Shown: piece by piece, positions 46,007-58,570 of the stretch
Numbering within the stretch: the first letter of the stretch is position 1
Layout: every line of letters begins with the position of its first letter
Source of the DNA: Sophora flavescens
Lineage: Eukaryota > Streptophyta > Magnoliopsida > Fabales > Fabaceae
Direction of reading: 5' to 3'
DNA length: 64,000 nucleotides
Assembly (NCBI GenBank): GCA_030762895.1
Contig: CM061064.1
Coordinates: forward strand, 135,887,847 to 135,951,846
Made by a program: the position numbers and the translations under genes
Notes under the pieces: generated by a model
Told to the model about the DNA's origin: nothing
What the model saw: the letters and a program-made list of their open reading frames with translations, nothing else
The model's database searches: none

Positions 46007-46285
46007 TTGGAAGAGTTGTTGCCACAAGATTTTTTAGAGAGAACTAAAGAGAAGGGAATTGTGGCAAGTAACTGACCCCCACAGGCTATAATTCTCAGTC
46101 ATAAATTGTTTGGTGGATTAGTGACTCATTGTGGGTGGAATTCTGTATTGCCACCGGTTTGTGAAGGAGTGCCAATGGTGGCATGGCCTCTGTACGGAGA
46201 GCAAAAGCTTAACATAGTGGTTTTGGTCCAGGAAATGAAGGTGACTTTGGAACTAAAAAGAGCGAGAGGTGGGTTGGTGATGTGA
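46007..46285 (+). pseudogene. UDP-glycosyltransferase fragment with PSPG box
   Basis: A 93-codon stretch from the C-terminal half of a plant family-1 glycosyltransferase, which transfers sugar from a UDP-sugar to small molecules. The PSPG box is readable: PQAIILSH, then GGLVTHCGWNSVL and CEGVPMVAWPLYGEQKLN. The box's first Trp codon has become a stop (TGA at 46073-46075, ASN-stop-PPQ), and the frame ends at TGA 46283-46285. The upstream half of the enzyme is not found. A degraded gene fragment. Confidence 0.85.
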
Positions 46286-49229
46286 GTGCAACTGAGTTGG
46301 GAAACAGTTAAGCAAAATGGTATGGAAATGTTAAAACACTTGTTGCATATGCATTGGTCCACGAATGTTGGGTACCAAAACCCCTTGTTTTTCAAGGGTA
46401 CGGGAGCAAATAGCAATGCCCTTTTTATAATGTGTTGAGTTAGTTTTATTAATGTCATTTGACTCCTTTTGATTATACCTGTATTGACTTGCTTTGTGCC
46501 TTCTTTGTAAGCTGCTACAGAAACCTTAAGGGAATCAACTCAATTAAACTGTTAGATCTTCAAGTAGTCTTTCATGTAGCTTTTTGAAGTGTCAATTTTT
46601 TGTAAATTTGTGGGCAAACCCTGGTAGTATTGATATCAAATATAAGAAGATATAGGAATTTCGGGTCAACCCCATCCCGTCTCACATTGGTCCGATATTT
46701 ATCCAACCTGCACATCATCGGGTTTCTTCAGATCTAGGGACGGGTTCGAGTTTGGGTTCACACAATTGGCACGGTCATTATTTAGGGTCGAGTGAGGGAC
46801 AAGCTTAACCCGTTGCATGCACACCCCTAAATTTTGCATCTTGCTTTTTCCTCCACACACCTTGCAAATTTTTTTCCCTTTTACAAAAATTCCCCCCTTT
46901 TTTTTATAAGCAATTTTTTGTTTTAAATAGGATAATAGATATTAGGGGTACCCAAACCCATATATAAAAACAACATTGAAGTTAAGAAGGACAAAAGATA
47001 CAAATTCAACCCTGCGAAACATACTCAAGTAGGTTGAAAAAATAACTAAAATCCCCCAAAGCCAAACAAACTATGATCACCCAAAGAAAAGAATCCAAAA
47101 CACCCTGTTAGTGAAAAACATACAGAAACCGAACCTAAACAAAAAGGAAAATAAAAACACAAAGTCAACCGAAAAGAGATTATAAGCCAAAAGTCCCCCA
47201 AAGAAATCTAAAATCAACCTACAGAGGATAGCAGAAACAAGGAGAACACCCCTATTTTACAAGAGCAGTCCAGAACACAAAAATCACAAGAACCCCATCC
47301 AGCCCCTAACATCAGATTTGTTCCTCAAGAACTCCAGACTGAAAATTACAGTAACCAAGTTGATGAAGCTCAGCCCCATTTTGAACACAAGAGAAGCGCA
47401 TCACCTCAGCACATAATGCATAAGCAGTCTGCATTGTGTTTCGTCTACCAGACAGCTTAGATTACACACAAGACCACATCATAAACCGTTCCAAAGGACC
47501 TCTATTAGGCCAATAAAGAGTACACCTTTTACAACAATGAAGCTATCCTTTGTAGAATACTCAAAACATATGTAAACAGACTTGCTACATATGAAAACAA
47601 GAGGGAACAGAACATAAAGCATCAAAGAAAACAAAAATTCTCACATCCACTCAAGAGAAAAACTCTTATGGCATGCTCACCCCCTTTTCCCTTCACTTTA
47701 GTAATGCACACCACTCCACTTTTCCCCTCATTTTAGAGATCACTCACACTCATTTAGTTCCATTATCCTTACACCTTTGTATTCCACTCCCTCTCATTGA
47801 TTTCCCCACCCACAGCAGATCCACAGAAACATATATTCTTTGAAAACACCTGCAAAAAACAGCAAACCACATATACAGTTAGACAAAAACCTGTTGAACA
47901 GGCATAGTAGTCTGCGGTCTCTCAACTTTTATCAATATTTCCTTCAAAAGATTTCCTCCCTTCCACACCTCCATCACACCATAGAACCGCTCATACACCT
48001 TAATATCATCACCTCAAAGTTGTAAAACCCATATTTGGTCCCTGTTTGAACCTTATGCTGATCAGATTTAAAAAGAGAGCCATCCATTTGAATCCTGCAA
48101 GGAATAAATTACGGCAGCACCAAAGCATAAAGCAAATAGGCATAATAATCCAGAGATGGTCACAAACTTCCAATTCCTACTTCTATACACTTCCCCCTTT
48201 GACTGCTATTCAACTGAGATTCTTAATGGGATTGGAGTTTCAATCGGGTTTTCACTGGTGATGAAAAGGTATTTGGGAGGTTCATTTATTGGTTTGGCAC
48301 TATTGGCGTCATGTTTCTGCAGATCTATGAAGGTTAGGTGTTAGTAGTGATTCTTTGTTTTTTTGGTTGAAGTTGTACATTTTCAACACTCTTTTTGGTA
48401 TCAGAAGATGGAGGGAACTGATTTCAAAAATTTGAGATTTTAGTTCAGTTTTTCTTGAAGTAGTTGATTACTTTTCCTGGTAGTCAACTGCTATGTTCAA
48501 CATCCATAACTGTCTCTTAACTGGTACAAAGTAGTTCAACATCCATAACTGCTAGTATTGGACAACTTGCAATTAAAACTACCTAAAGTTACTTAAATGG
48601 TCTAAGTAGTAGACTCCACACTTGGTATTCGACTACTTTAGTGTAAAAACACATTTTCAAGTTTAAAAACATTGTTTTCTCTTTGTAAAAATCTTTTAAT
48701 ATTTGTTGTGACCTAAAAGATAATTAGAAACCATTCTTAGTTAGTTTCCAAACTATTTTTCTTAGTTGAAAAATATCTTAAGCCTTAATGCTTAGTTCTT
48801 AGAGGGAAACCTTAAATCAAATATTTCTAAACTCAACTATTACATAAGGAGTGCAAAGTGTTTGGCTTTCTTCATCTTCAAAACATATTTCAAGTTGTCG
48901 CAGCTTTAATTCGGAATCACGTTACTTTATTTTTTTGGGGAGTGCATGTTGATAAGAATTTAGAGCAAACAACACCCAAGAGAGGTTGAGTAAAAAACTT
49001 GGCAAAGCAATTGTGAGGGATAACTCTTGCTACATTCAATGGAGCCAAATTCATAGTTGTGTTGAATTGCCTTAAACCAGGGATCATGAGATCAAAAGGA
49101 ATTGATGCATATTAATTGTGCGATGCTTGCACATTGCGTAAAGTGTCTAATAGTGAACCTTGCATGAGTCATATGATGTATAAGGGAATTGAACATGAAA
49201 ATCCATCTCCCAAAACCCCCTATCTGAAC
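46286..49229. other. Unassigned intergenic DNA
   Basis: About 2.9 kb with no gene that I can support. 46930-48060 is A-rich on the plus strand and, read on the minus strand, looks like a T-rich 3' region of some retroelement, but no domain is visible. 48470-48800 has repeated AGTAGT/ACTACT motifs. Confidence 0.4.
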
Positions 49230-49950
49230 TTAACTATTTGCTTGAGGACAACCAAAATTCCTAACTTAATTTGGAATTGGTGATAAATCTGCCACATATG
49301 CAGATTTATAGATCTAATTCGGAGTAAGTGTGTAAGTAATCGTAGGGGTTCTAGAGAAAATTGATAGAAAATGCAAAAATTCTTCAGAATAGAGTTTAGG
49401 ACCCTTAGATTGCATTTTTTGGGGGAAAATACACTTAAAAATGGTTGGAAAGCGCTCTACTATACAAGCTCGGAGGATTACTGGAACTTCGGCACCCAAC
49501 GATTGATCCCAGCGCCCTTTAGAATTGATAGGCCAGCTCTATGTCTGATGCCTAGCGCTTAATGCTAGCATCAGTGCTCATCGTGCGCATGATCAGAGAC
49601 AGTGATGAAATACTCTATAACCAATGCCCAACATTGGTATTGGCGCTCAACGCATGTAGTAAATCTTGACAGTATAAATGTGCTATCTGACAAAAATTGA
49701 AGGATCTTTTGTCATTTTTTGGGCGTGAGAGATTCCTACTTGTTCAAGAGATTTTGCAAGAAAGAATTAAAGAATCCATGGCTTCTCCACCTCAAAGTGA
49801 TTCTATTATCTTCAACTTTCAGTTTTATACCATGACTTGCTACATTTGCTTAGGTTAGGATCAGATGAACTCATTTTGATCTTGATGTAAGTAAATTCTC
49901 CTTCTGATTCCAATTTATTTTCATATTGATTGAGTAATGTCTCCTATACT
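49230..49950 (+). repeat. Possible Athila-like LTR and 3' internal remnant
   Basis: TTTGCTTGAGGACAACCAA at about 49238-49256, then TGATAAATCTGCC at 49281, resembles the end of the internal region and the LTR start of Athila-type gypsy elements. A 9-bp inverted repeat (TAAATCTGC/GCAGATTTA, 49284-49308) sits at the start. I cannot find a second LTR or a clear end. Confidence 0.4.
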
Positions 49951-50967
49951 TAATGCTTTTTTTAGATTGACCATCTTTGAAATTAAATTCAAGTGTGAAT
50001 GCATAATTGGAAAATTTGTATACACTGAATTTGAAGTTGATTACCATTGTGATGATGATTCTAGGAATAGAATTTCATTGCTATGCATTCCTTTGAGTCT
50101 TATAATTAATGTTTGTTCTAATTTGGAAATACCTAAGGAATTAAGATTCTTGATTGGCAACAAAATGATTTATACAAAGGGATTGGGGATAAACCTAAGT
50201 TAGTGACTTAAATGTCAATTACATGAATTGAATTGAGATTAGGTTTTGAATTAGGTTATATTAGGTAAAAATTGAGGGATTTTCAACTCCTAACCATTGT
50301 TAATTACATTGATTTCATTCTACATTGATTTCATTAGCCGTTGGGGGGCTTCTTATCAAGTGAACAATGTGTGTTAGCATGGTTCTATGAAATTTTGTCA
50401 AGGTGGACTGAATTAAAAAGTGATTTACTGTTGGTCGGGGTTTTGAAATAAGTCTAGAACTTTTCTTATAGCATGTTTTGTTCTTTTGTTTATGGGTACG
50501 AGTTTAGTTAAGTCCTTTTTGTTGGGATCATGGACATATTTGTGACAAAAATGTGAGTAGATTGTTATCTGTTTGCTCTTCAAAATGGGCTTTACTTTGG
50601 TTTTAAGTATTGACATTTGTAAAACTAATATTGTTCTTAGATTGGTTCAGTATTTAATTTACATTTGTTTGTCATTTTGGTTCTATTTTGTATTCAAACT
50701 TGTACTCCCTATCAATATACTTTTACTTATGTAAAAAAAAATTACATTTAATTGATTGTGATAAAGAAGACAATTCCATTTCATTTTGTGACATCATATA
50801 TTCCATTTTTCAAAATTCAAATTCAACAATCTTTTGCAACTTTGATAATCATTCGTTCCAATATCGATCGCTTAAATTACATTTATACTTGATCGCAATC
50901 CTCATTGGGACAGTAATTCGATTCATCGCTGTATTACTTGCTAGTGATTAAACTGCTAGGGTTTTGT
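49951..50967. other. No gene seen
   Basis: AT-rich DNA before the LINE start. The frame at 49937-50203 (88 codons) matches no domain I know. Confidence 0.4.
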
Positions 50968-51896
50968 ATGAGCTCTACTAGGGTTTTTCGTGGTAGATGC
51001 ATGTTGTGCATCATGGCAAATATTTCGTGGCAGGATATCTTTCTTGAATCCTTTCTTCCTCGTCTTGCTTCATCATCATCACCTTCTTCGACCTATCTTC
51101 CCCATCCATCTTCTTATTCTCACATCCCTTCATCATCTCCCCTTCCTCAACCAACCAAGACTTTGTTCAGGTATTAAAGAATGCTTGTGATATTCCTTTA
51201 AGTCAGTTACCAACTTCTTGTATCAAAGGCGATGTGGTTGTAGTGAAAATCACCGAGGATGAGTACAAGGCAGGTCTTGAGGGATGCAAGAGCAATCTCC
51301 ATGGTAGATTGATGCCGGCAAAAGGGGATTCCCCATTAAAAGTCAATGACTTGCAATCAAAGCTACTAAAGTTATGGCAGCCGATAGGCCAATGGAAACT
51401 AGTTGCAATAGGAAAAGGATACTATGAATTTTACTTCTCATCAATTAAGAATTTAAGGAAAGTTTTAGCAGTTGGATTTTGGAATGTTAATCCCGGTTCA
51501 TTGAGACTCTTTACATGGACTCCGAATTTCTCCCCAAATCTTGTCAAACAAAATAATGTTCAATGCTGGATCAGAATCTTAGGGCTTCCTTAAGAATATT
51601 GGAGGCCAAATATCCTTTTTGCAATTGCTAGAGGGGTCAGAATTCCTCTTTCTCTTGATGATGTGACAATTAACAAAACTCTAGCTCACTTTGCAAGGGT
51701 TTTGGTTTATATTGATATGCTTAATGTAACATCCTAAAATTCTAACATAATTAATTTTAAAAAAATAAATAAAATAATGATAATAATATTAAGTCATTAA
51801 AAAGTATAGTGCAAATAAAATATAAATAAGAGATTTAATGTAAAGAAGTGATAATATAAGGATTTATTGAAATTTATTAACTATTATAAAGAATGC

Positions 51897-51901
<5 letters not shown>

Positions 51902-51957
<56 letters not shown>
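51902..51957. repeat. (TA)n microsatellite inside the solo LTR
   Basis: Uninterrupted run of about 28 TA units. Confidence 0.95.
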
Positions 51958-51959
<2 letters not shown>

Positions 51960-52706
51960 AATTATAAAACAAGGGCGTTAAGCCCAATGCAATTCCTAAT
52001 TTTAACAAAAAAAATAAGAATTATAAAACCTAAACATCCTATGCGTCAGTTGACTTGCCTAACGTTATGCATATATATAAGTTCGGTCACTGTGCATGTG
52101 GGCTAGTAGCACCGCAACACAGCAAGCGTAGAAAGGAAGAGGTTTACGCGTTTCCTTCTTGGGCAATACAAGCACAGTAGCAGGCAGGTCAATTAACGTC
52201 AGCAGTGATAAAAAATATTTTTAACGAAGCTGTAGGTTTTATCATATATAAATTTTGGGAGTTTTTGGAGGCCTTCGAGAGGTGAGTAACAGTACTTTTT
52301 GCGAACACTTTCCATGGTATAATTGTTTGTATGTGTGTGGAAGGGTTTACCTTATAGTTTTTTTTTGGAATTTGATTTGAATATATGATTGATATCACCA
52401 ATCTACATTTTAAAATCGGGGGTTTTCAATTAAAATAAAAATCTATTAAATTGAGTATTTACTCTTGTTATTGATGTCATGAAATACATGATTGATATTT
52501 GTACTAGTTGAATGATATGCTTGATGCCATATGTTATGTCTTGATATTCGTGATTGTCATAGTGTAGTTATAAAATTACTTGGAGACATGATATGAGTCT
52601 ATTTGGTATGCATGATAAGATTAAATATTTAATTTATGGTAAATGAATTGTTACATGTATGAGACATGAAATTCATGCCTTATGATGAGTTGTATGATGT
52701 TTGCTG

Positions 52707-52932
52707 CAATACCACCTATGATATGGGTATCGAAGAGAAATACCGCCTTAATGGGTTATCGAAAGTAACATCGTCATGTGGTTGGGATGTCGAAAATGAG
52801 TAATACTACCTAAAAAGGAGTATCGAAAGTAACACCGCCACAGGTTGGGGTGTCGAAAAAGGAGAAATACCACCATGTGCACATGGGAGGTATCGAAATG
52901 GAAATGTCCCCGACAAGAGGGTGACATCGAAA
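52707..52932 (+). repeat. Tandem degenerate hairpin units (about 30-37 bases)
   Basis: Around seven units of the form ATACC-CC...GGGTATCGAAA, AACACCGCC...GGGTGTCGAAA and so on. The arms change together so that pairing is largely kept. Confidence 0.65.
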
Positions 52933-55098
52933 CACTCCTCGTAAGTAGGGGTGGGCAATGGGACGCCATTGTCATGTGATGTGTGAATTTATGGCATGCC
53001 GGCAAGAAACCAATTTAATTAGGAGGTCTTCGGGCCGCTTGGATTAATCTAGAATTTATTTGGTATATGGAATGTGATGTATTGAGATTATTGTTGATAT
53101 TAAAGTATTTTCTTTTATATATATTATTTTGAAAAATTAGCGGGTGTCATGGACAATTTTTCCGGTTACCGCACCGACTGAGAACAATACTATTTTCGAA
53201 AATATTTTATAAAACTGTATTGTTGATCACTGGGATTTTATATCTCATTATAAGTATTGTTTTCAGAGACCGATGACATCGCTGTTGAGGACCCAGAGAC
53301 CTGAGGAGTCATCTTCTTATCACCTAGTTGGTTAGTAATGTAGTATGGTTGAGGGTGCTGACGACATTTTTTTTTGGTTTACATATTATTTTTCTCGGAT
53401 TGTAATTAGACGTCCGGTTTTGAGGCTTTTGGTTTTTATTTATATTTATATTTATATTCATTACATGGATATTTTATTACTATATTATTTAATATGAGGT
53501 ATTTTCAGACTTTAAATATTTTTTTTTAATTTTTCTTTATGAGAAATATGTTTTAATTAAATGTTTTAAAGGATTTTTATTGATTTTATCTTGGCATTAC
53601 TAATGTAACAAAGGGCGTTACACTTAATCCTATTCATGATCAAATCTTGGTTGAAGGGGATGGTTTTACTTTTTTGGTGGGTGTGGAATATGAATTCTTG
53701 CCATCCTTTTATTCTTCTCGCTCGACAATTGGTCATGTTGCAGATGAATGCCATAAGTCAAAGTGAAACCGAGATTTTGTCATTAACAGAAAGGATGTGG
53801 GTTTCTTGGAAAACAAGTAAACTGTTTCTCGATATGTTCTTAAGGCTAAGGAAGATGGATCTAAGCCTTTGCAGTCTGGCTTGAATAAAGGAAAAGAAGT
53901 TATTGATGATTCAACTCTTGATTGTATGAAGGGAGAGCCTAGCAAATTGGTAAATGTGCAAGAAGTTGATCTTGCAGCTAAAACATATTTTTTTTTGAAT
54001 TCTGTGATGGGAGGAAGTCCAGTTAAGGTGATACATCATTATCTTGCTGATCAAGTTTTGAATGAAGATAATCAACCTCAATCCTTTATTGGTAAATCAG
54101 GGAAATATTAACCTGATAGTGTTACTCATGTAATTGAAGAAGTAAATGAAATAGCGGTTCAGAAAGATTGCAATGAAAATAATGATGTTGATTCTATTTA
54201 TGATGAATCAATTCATCCGGATTCTCCTACTAATGACAACATCGTAATCTCTTCAAGGTCATGTGTTTGATACAGTTTTTCAATAGCTGTTGAATCTTCA
54301 CATGATGTTGAAAGGCAAGTCAGAGTTCAAAAGGACATGTATTTTGTGTCTAAATTTTGGGCAGATGCAACTGGAGATAATTCAGATGTGGATCTCTTGA
54401 CTCCTAATAGACTGGAAGGTGATAATGATAATGCTGTGCATAATAGTAATTTTTCCGAGGTTTTGTCAAAATCAAAGAAAAAGAGGATGACGAAGCAGAA
54501 GAGGCAAGTAGCAAAGTATGACTACTATACTCGTTCAAGGGTTGATCTTAACAATGGTTATCAATGAACGTCCCATACTAGAATACAAGAGGAATTGGAA
54601 ACTTGGACACTATGTTGGTTTTGCAAAAATTATGCAAGACCCATAATCCTAATATCCTTTTTATATCTGATTCATGGATTGAGCCTGATGAAATTTCAAT
54701 TAGTTTTTGGAAGAAGCTCAAGTTCTTTGCTATTAATAGCATACATGGTTTAAAACCAAATCTGTGGGGGATTTGTGCAGAGAACCTTTCTCCTGTTGTG
54801 ATTGTTGCTTCAAATCAACATATTTTTGTTTCAGTCAAATGTAATCAGCAGGATGTATTTATATCTGGTGTTTATGCTTGTACCACTCATATCCTAAGGA
54901 AGCTTTGGCATAATTAGCAATCCTCCAACAAATCCATGATGGTCCTTGGTGCTTTTTAGGAGATTTCAATTCTGTTCTTGGAGCACATGAAAAGATTAGG
55001 GTTCTTCTCCTTTGAAAATTGCTTGTGATGAATTTCAAGCATGGTCAGATAGTTGTAGACTCACTCACCTAACAACTGAAGGAGCTGAATTTGTTGGT

Positions 55099-56836
55099 TG
55101 TGGCTTCTGGATACTCAAGAAGGGGGTTGTGTTATTTTGAAAACTTTTTCCCTTTTTGCAAAAACTGAAAATTTTCTTAATTTCTTGAAAATGTTTTGTC
55201 AACCAACTTAAACCAAAACAATTTTTTGCTTAGTGATAGATTCAAAACTTTATTCTTTTACAAGAAAGAGAGAGATGAAAAGATTGATTCATATATTATA
55301 CATTCACAGATTTGCCCCCTTAATAATTTGCCTAATCACACATTTATCAAATAAAAGAAATTAAAAGAGTTAAGGGATAGAGAGAAATGTAAATCGAGAT
55401 TTTATCCTGGTTCAGCTACCTCTTCTGGTAACCTACATCCAGTCCCCACTTCACAGTGAGTTTCGTCCACTAAAAATCAAAACAATTACAGGAATATTTA
55501 CAAGCTTCAACTCCCAGGTTCCTTCAACCCAATTGAAAGCTTTTCAGGTAAAACAATCTTGTAATTCCCAAGAGTCCTTTATACTCTTGTCAAACCACCA
55601 AGAGTCCATTCTACTCTTGATCTACACAGAGAGAACAACTTCTCTCTAATATTCCTTTTGCAGTAAGAAAGGTTTTTGATTCAGATTCTAAGATATCAAA
55701 TATTACAAATTGAAGCACTAACAGAAATATCTCAAGTATTCTCAATGAATTTCGTGTTTAATCTCAGTATTGAGTGAATTGGTGTTTTGAAAGTGTTTGC
55801 CCATACCTTTATATAGTAGTATAACAAAATAGATCCGTTGGACACACTTCAAAAGTCAGTTAAGATCAAAACAAACTTTCATTGAAAATTTCATTTATCA
55901 ATCAATCGATTGTCTAATCGATGTATTAATCAAAGATTCAATTTTTATAACTGAATACATCGATTGCCTAATCGATTGGGTTCTTGAAAATTCTTGATTC
56001 TGACTGATATATAGATGTGTACATCGATTGTATTCTTGAAAATATAAGAGGTCTCATCCCAGAAGTCTTTACATCGATTGATAAATTGATTGCATAATGG
56101 GTTTCAAAAGTCTTTGCCTCTGTTTGGGCTTATGCATCGATGTACTAATCGATTGTTCTATCACTTTTGAAAGACTTAACTTCTATTTTGTGTTTACATC
56201 AATGTACCAAACGATTGGATGCATGCTTCCATAAGTTTTGGCTTCTGTTCAGCCTTATACATCGATTGGTCAATCAATTGTAAGCTCTTTGCAAAAAATG
56301 TTAGCTTCTGTTAATCATTATACATCGATTATGCAATTGATGTACTGAAGCTTGTTTTGCATTTGTATCAAGTCAATCACAATCAATCGATGTATACATT
56401 CATGTATACTATTTATACATTGATGTACACATTGGTTTTTAATTAGAAGTTAGTTAATTAACTAAAAGTACATCGATGTACACATAGATGTACAAAACTT
56501 TCAATTAATCCTTTTTCATTCTAAGTTCATTTCACTTTATGAAAACCTTTTTAATTTGTTTTTATGAGAGCTATTTCAAAAAGAAAAATTGAAGACATTT
56601 CTTTACATTGATAATCTAATATTTCTTGAGATCCATTATGATTCTTCTTTGTAATTCTTCATCTTCAAGCATTCCTTCATGATCCTTCTTTTTGCTCCTT
56701 TGATCCTTTGCATCCTTTTCCTTGCACTGATTATATCTTATATAAACATTTAAACTTGGCAAGAAATTAGTGAATCAAAGTCTAATTCAAGTTAGTTTGG
56801 TCATTAATCAAAACACTATAGGGTCATTTTTCCACA
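55099..56836 (-). mobile_element. Solo LTR (copia/Sirevirus-like) in LINE ORF2
   Basis: 1,738 bases with inverted ends TTGTGG/CCACAA. Near its left end AAGAAGGGGGTTGTGTTATT resembles the Sirevirus LTR end at about 8335-8360, and ATTTTATCCTGGTTCAGCTA resembles 8549-8567, which suggests a minus-strand copia LTR of another Sirevirus family. There is no primer-binding site and no coding region. No clear 5-bp duplication is seen. It is full of ATCGAT-type palindromic motifs at 55905-56500. Confidence 0.75.
55905..56500. repeat. Cluster of ATCGAT(TG) palindromic motifs
   Basis: More than fifteen copies of ACATCGATTG, AATCGATGTA and close variants, often in facing pairs separated by 3-8 bases. They lie in the upstream half (U3-like side) of the minus-strand LTR. 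Confidence 0.8.
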
Positions 56837-58318
56837 AAATTTACATGGTCCAATGGCAGAATAGCTAGTTGGGATGTTAGCTTCTCATTGTGATGCCTAT
56901 GCATACTTTTTGTTTTTAAAAAAATGGCAGAAGAGCTAGAGCTTACACTGCTCGGGCTTGATTATGCAATTTATAATGACTCTTGGTTAAAATATTAGAA
57001 TCAGATCACCTGCTGTACTCTGACTTGCAGCAAATCAGATCATCATCTAATCATGCATAACTTATCTAAAGAGGTAATTTCTCATCCATCCTCTTTTAAA
57101 ATTTTCAAAATGTGGATTGATCCTCCATATTGCAAGAGAGCAATTTCTAAAATTTGGACTCGGCCAGTATTTCGATGTCCAATGTTTACTCTTGTTCAAA
57201 AGCTAAATCTGAAAAGTGCTCTTAAAGTTTGGAATAAAAAGATATTTTGTAATGTGCATAAAAATGTGGAAAATGTTATGGCTTTGTTTGATCAAATTAA
57301 AAATCAAATTAGCTCTTCTGCATTAGATGATAATTTGTTTGTTTCCGAAAGGAAAGCTTAGGAAGATCTTCATAAAGCATTACACTTTGAAGAGCAATTT
57401 TGGAAAGATAAATCTAGAGTCAAATGGCATGTTGATGGGGACATGAACACAAGCTATTTTCATAAAGTCATTAAAATTAGAAACTCTTCTAAACAAATGA
57501 GTATGTTGAGAAAAGAGGGCCTTATTTTGGATAAAACAAATGATATAGAGGACCATGTGCTCCATTATTATTCACAACTTCTTGCTTCAGATAATTCTTG
57601 CGTTAGTAATGATCTGATCAACAGAGTTATTCCTCCATTGGTCTCTACCGAGGATAACATTATGCTTACCATTCCTCCTTCTATGGATGAGGTGAAGTCT
57701 GCAGTCTTCTCTATGAATGGAAATAGAGCTCCGGGACCAGATGGATTTGGTGGATGTTTCTTTCAAAGTTTCTGGGAAATAGTTGGCAGTGATGTGTTTA
57801 ACTCTGTCAGTCAGTTCTTCAAGCAAGGATGGATCCTACCTAATTTGAATTCAAACCTAGTAGTTATGATCCCCAAATTTGCAAGTGCAGATAGAATTGA
57901 AAACTTTAGGTCTATCTCTTTGGCCAATTTTCAATTCAAACTTAAAATAAAGGTTCTTGCAGATAGGTTATCCACTGTAGCACCAAAAATCTTATCTCAG
58001 AATCAAAGAGGTTTTGTAAGAGGAAGACAAATTTCTGATTGCATTTGCATAGCTATTATGGCTATCAACATGCTTCAAAACAAGTCTTTTGGAGGAAATC
58101 TAGCTATTAAACTTGACATCCGCAAAGCTTTTGATACTATTGATTGGAGCTTCTTATTGAAAGTACTTCAAGCATTTGGCTTTGATCCCATTTTCTATAA
58201 TTGGATAAATGTCATTCTACATTTAGCAAAGCTTTATTTCCTGGTCAATGACAAATCAGTTGGTTTCTTCATTTGCAAAAGGGGTGTAAGACAAGGAGAT
58301 CCCCTATCTCCTCTCATG

Positions 58319-58570
58319 TTGCAAAAGGGGTGCAAACCAGTTAACCAACGTATTATCTAAAGTCTTCCTTATTGCCAATGGCAACCATATATCGAGTTCG
58401 AGGCAATATAATCGTACCCTAGAGCTTCAAATATCATGTCAGCTTTTTACTGCCAACCATAATTGCCACGAGTTATACAGTAAGTTCAATTGATAATTAA
58501 CAAAAATAAAAATCTTTTATAATAAATAATAACACTAATAGAACAGACTACAGAACAGCAAATGGCTGCT
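58319..58570. other. Junction between LINE and host-gene fragment
   Basis: 250 bases without recognisable coding sequence. The LINE frame continues to a stop near 58360 but no longer resembles a reverse transcriptase. Confidence 0.4.

Larger units (their letters stand above)
51725..53622 (+). mobile_element. Solo LTR in LINE ORF1, perfect 5-bp duplication
   Basis: 1,898 bases, TGTAACATCC to GGGCGTTACA, flanked by CTTAA at 51720-51724 and 53623-53627. Large-LTR Ty3/gypsy type. Inside is a (TA)n tract of about 28 units (51902-51957) and an array of about seven degenerate hairpin units at 52707-52932, each pairing a TACC-type and a GGTA-type arm before TCGAAA. No coding region. Confidence 0.88.
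50968..54567 (+). pseudogene. L1-type LINE ORF1, split by a solo LTR
   Basis: ATG at about 50968 (MSSTRVFRGRCML). A Ser/Pro-rich N-terminus (to 51177) is followed, after a frameshift, by the DUF4283-type RNA-binding region at 51234-51593 (VVVVKITEDEYKAGLEGC, WQPIGQWKLVAIGKGYYEF, NPGSLRLFTWTP, QCWIRILGLP). The frame reaches FARVLVYIDM at 51720, where a solo LTR (51725-53622) interrupts. It resumes at 53628 with GDGFTFLVGVEYEFLPSFY and GHVADECH, the short zinc-finger part, and a long acidic/basic C-terminal region to 54567. Several stops are present (for example 53779-53781). ORF1 coats LINE RNA. Confidence 0.8.
54570..58318 (+). pseudogene. L1-type LINE ORF2: endonuclease and reverse transcriptase, truncated
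   Basis: ORF2 nicks target DNA and reverse-transcribes LINE RNA. The endonuclease part starts near 54580 (RGIGN, then ILFISDSWIEPDEI and FISGVYACTT), continues in shifted frames (GPWCFLGDFNSVLGAHEK near 54940), and is interrupted by an LTR at 55099-56836. It resumes with FTWSNGR and SKSDHHLIM up to 57055. The RT part, 57053-58318, has a TAG at 57359-57361, then a 305-codon open piece with NGNRAPGPDGFGGCFFQSFW, QRGFVRGRQISD, LAIKLDIRKAFDTIDWSF (first catalytic Asp) and RGVRQGDPLSPL. The sequence is lost right there, so the catalytic [FY]ADD block and the C-terminus are missing. Confidence 0.87.

Noticed and set aside
46930..48060. LINE or gene on the minus strand
   Set aside because: The base composition suggests a retroelement 3' region, but I could not find any domain or boundary to support it.
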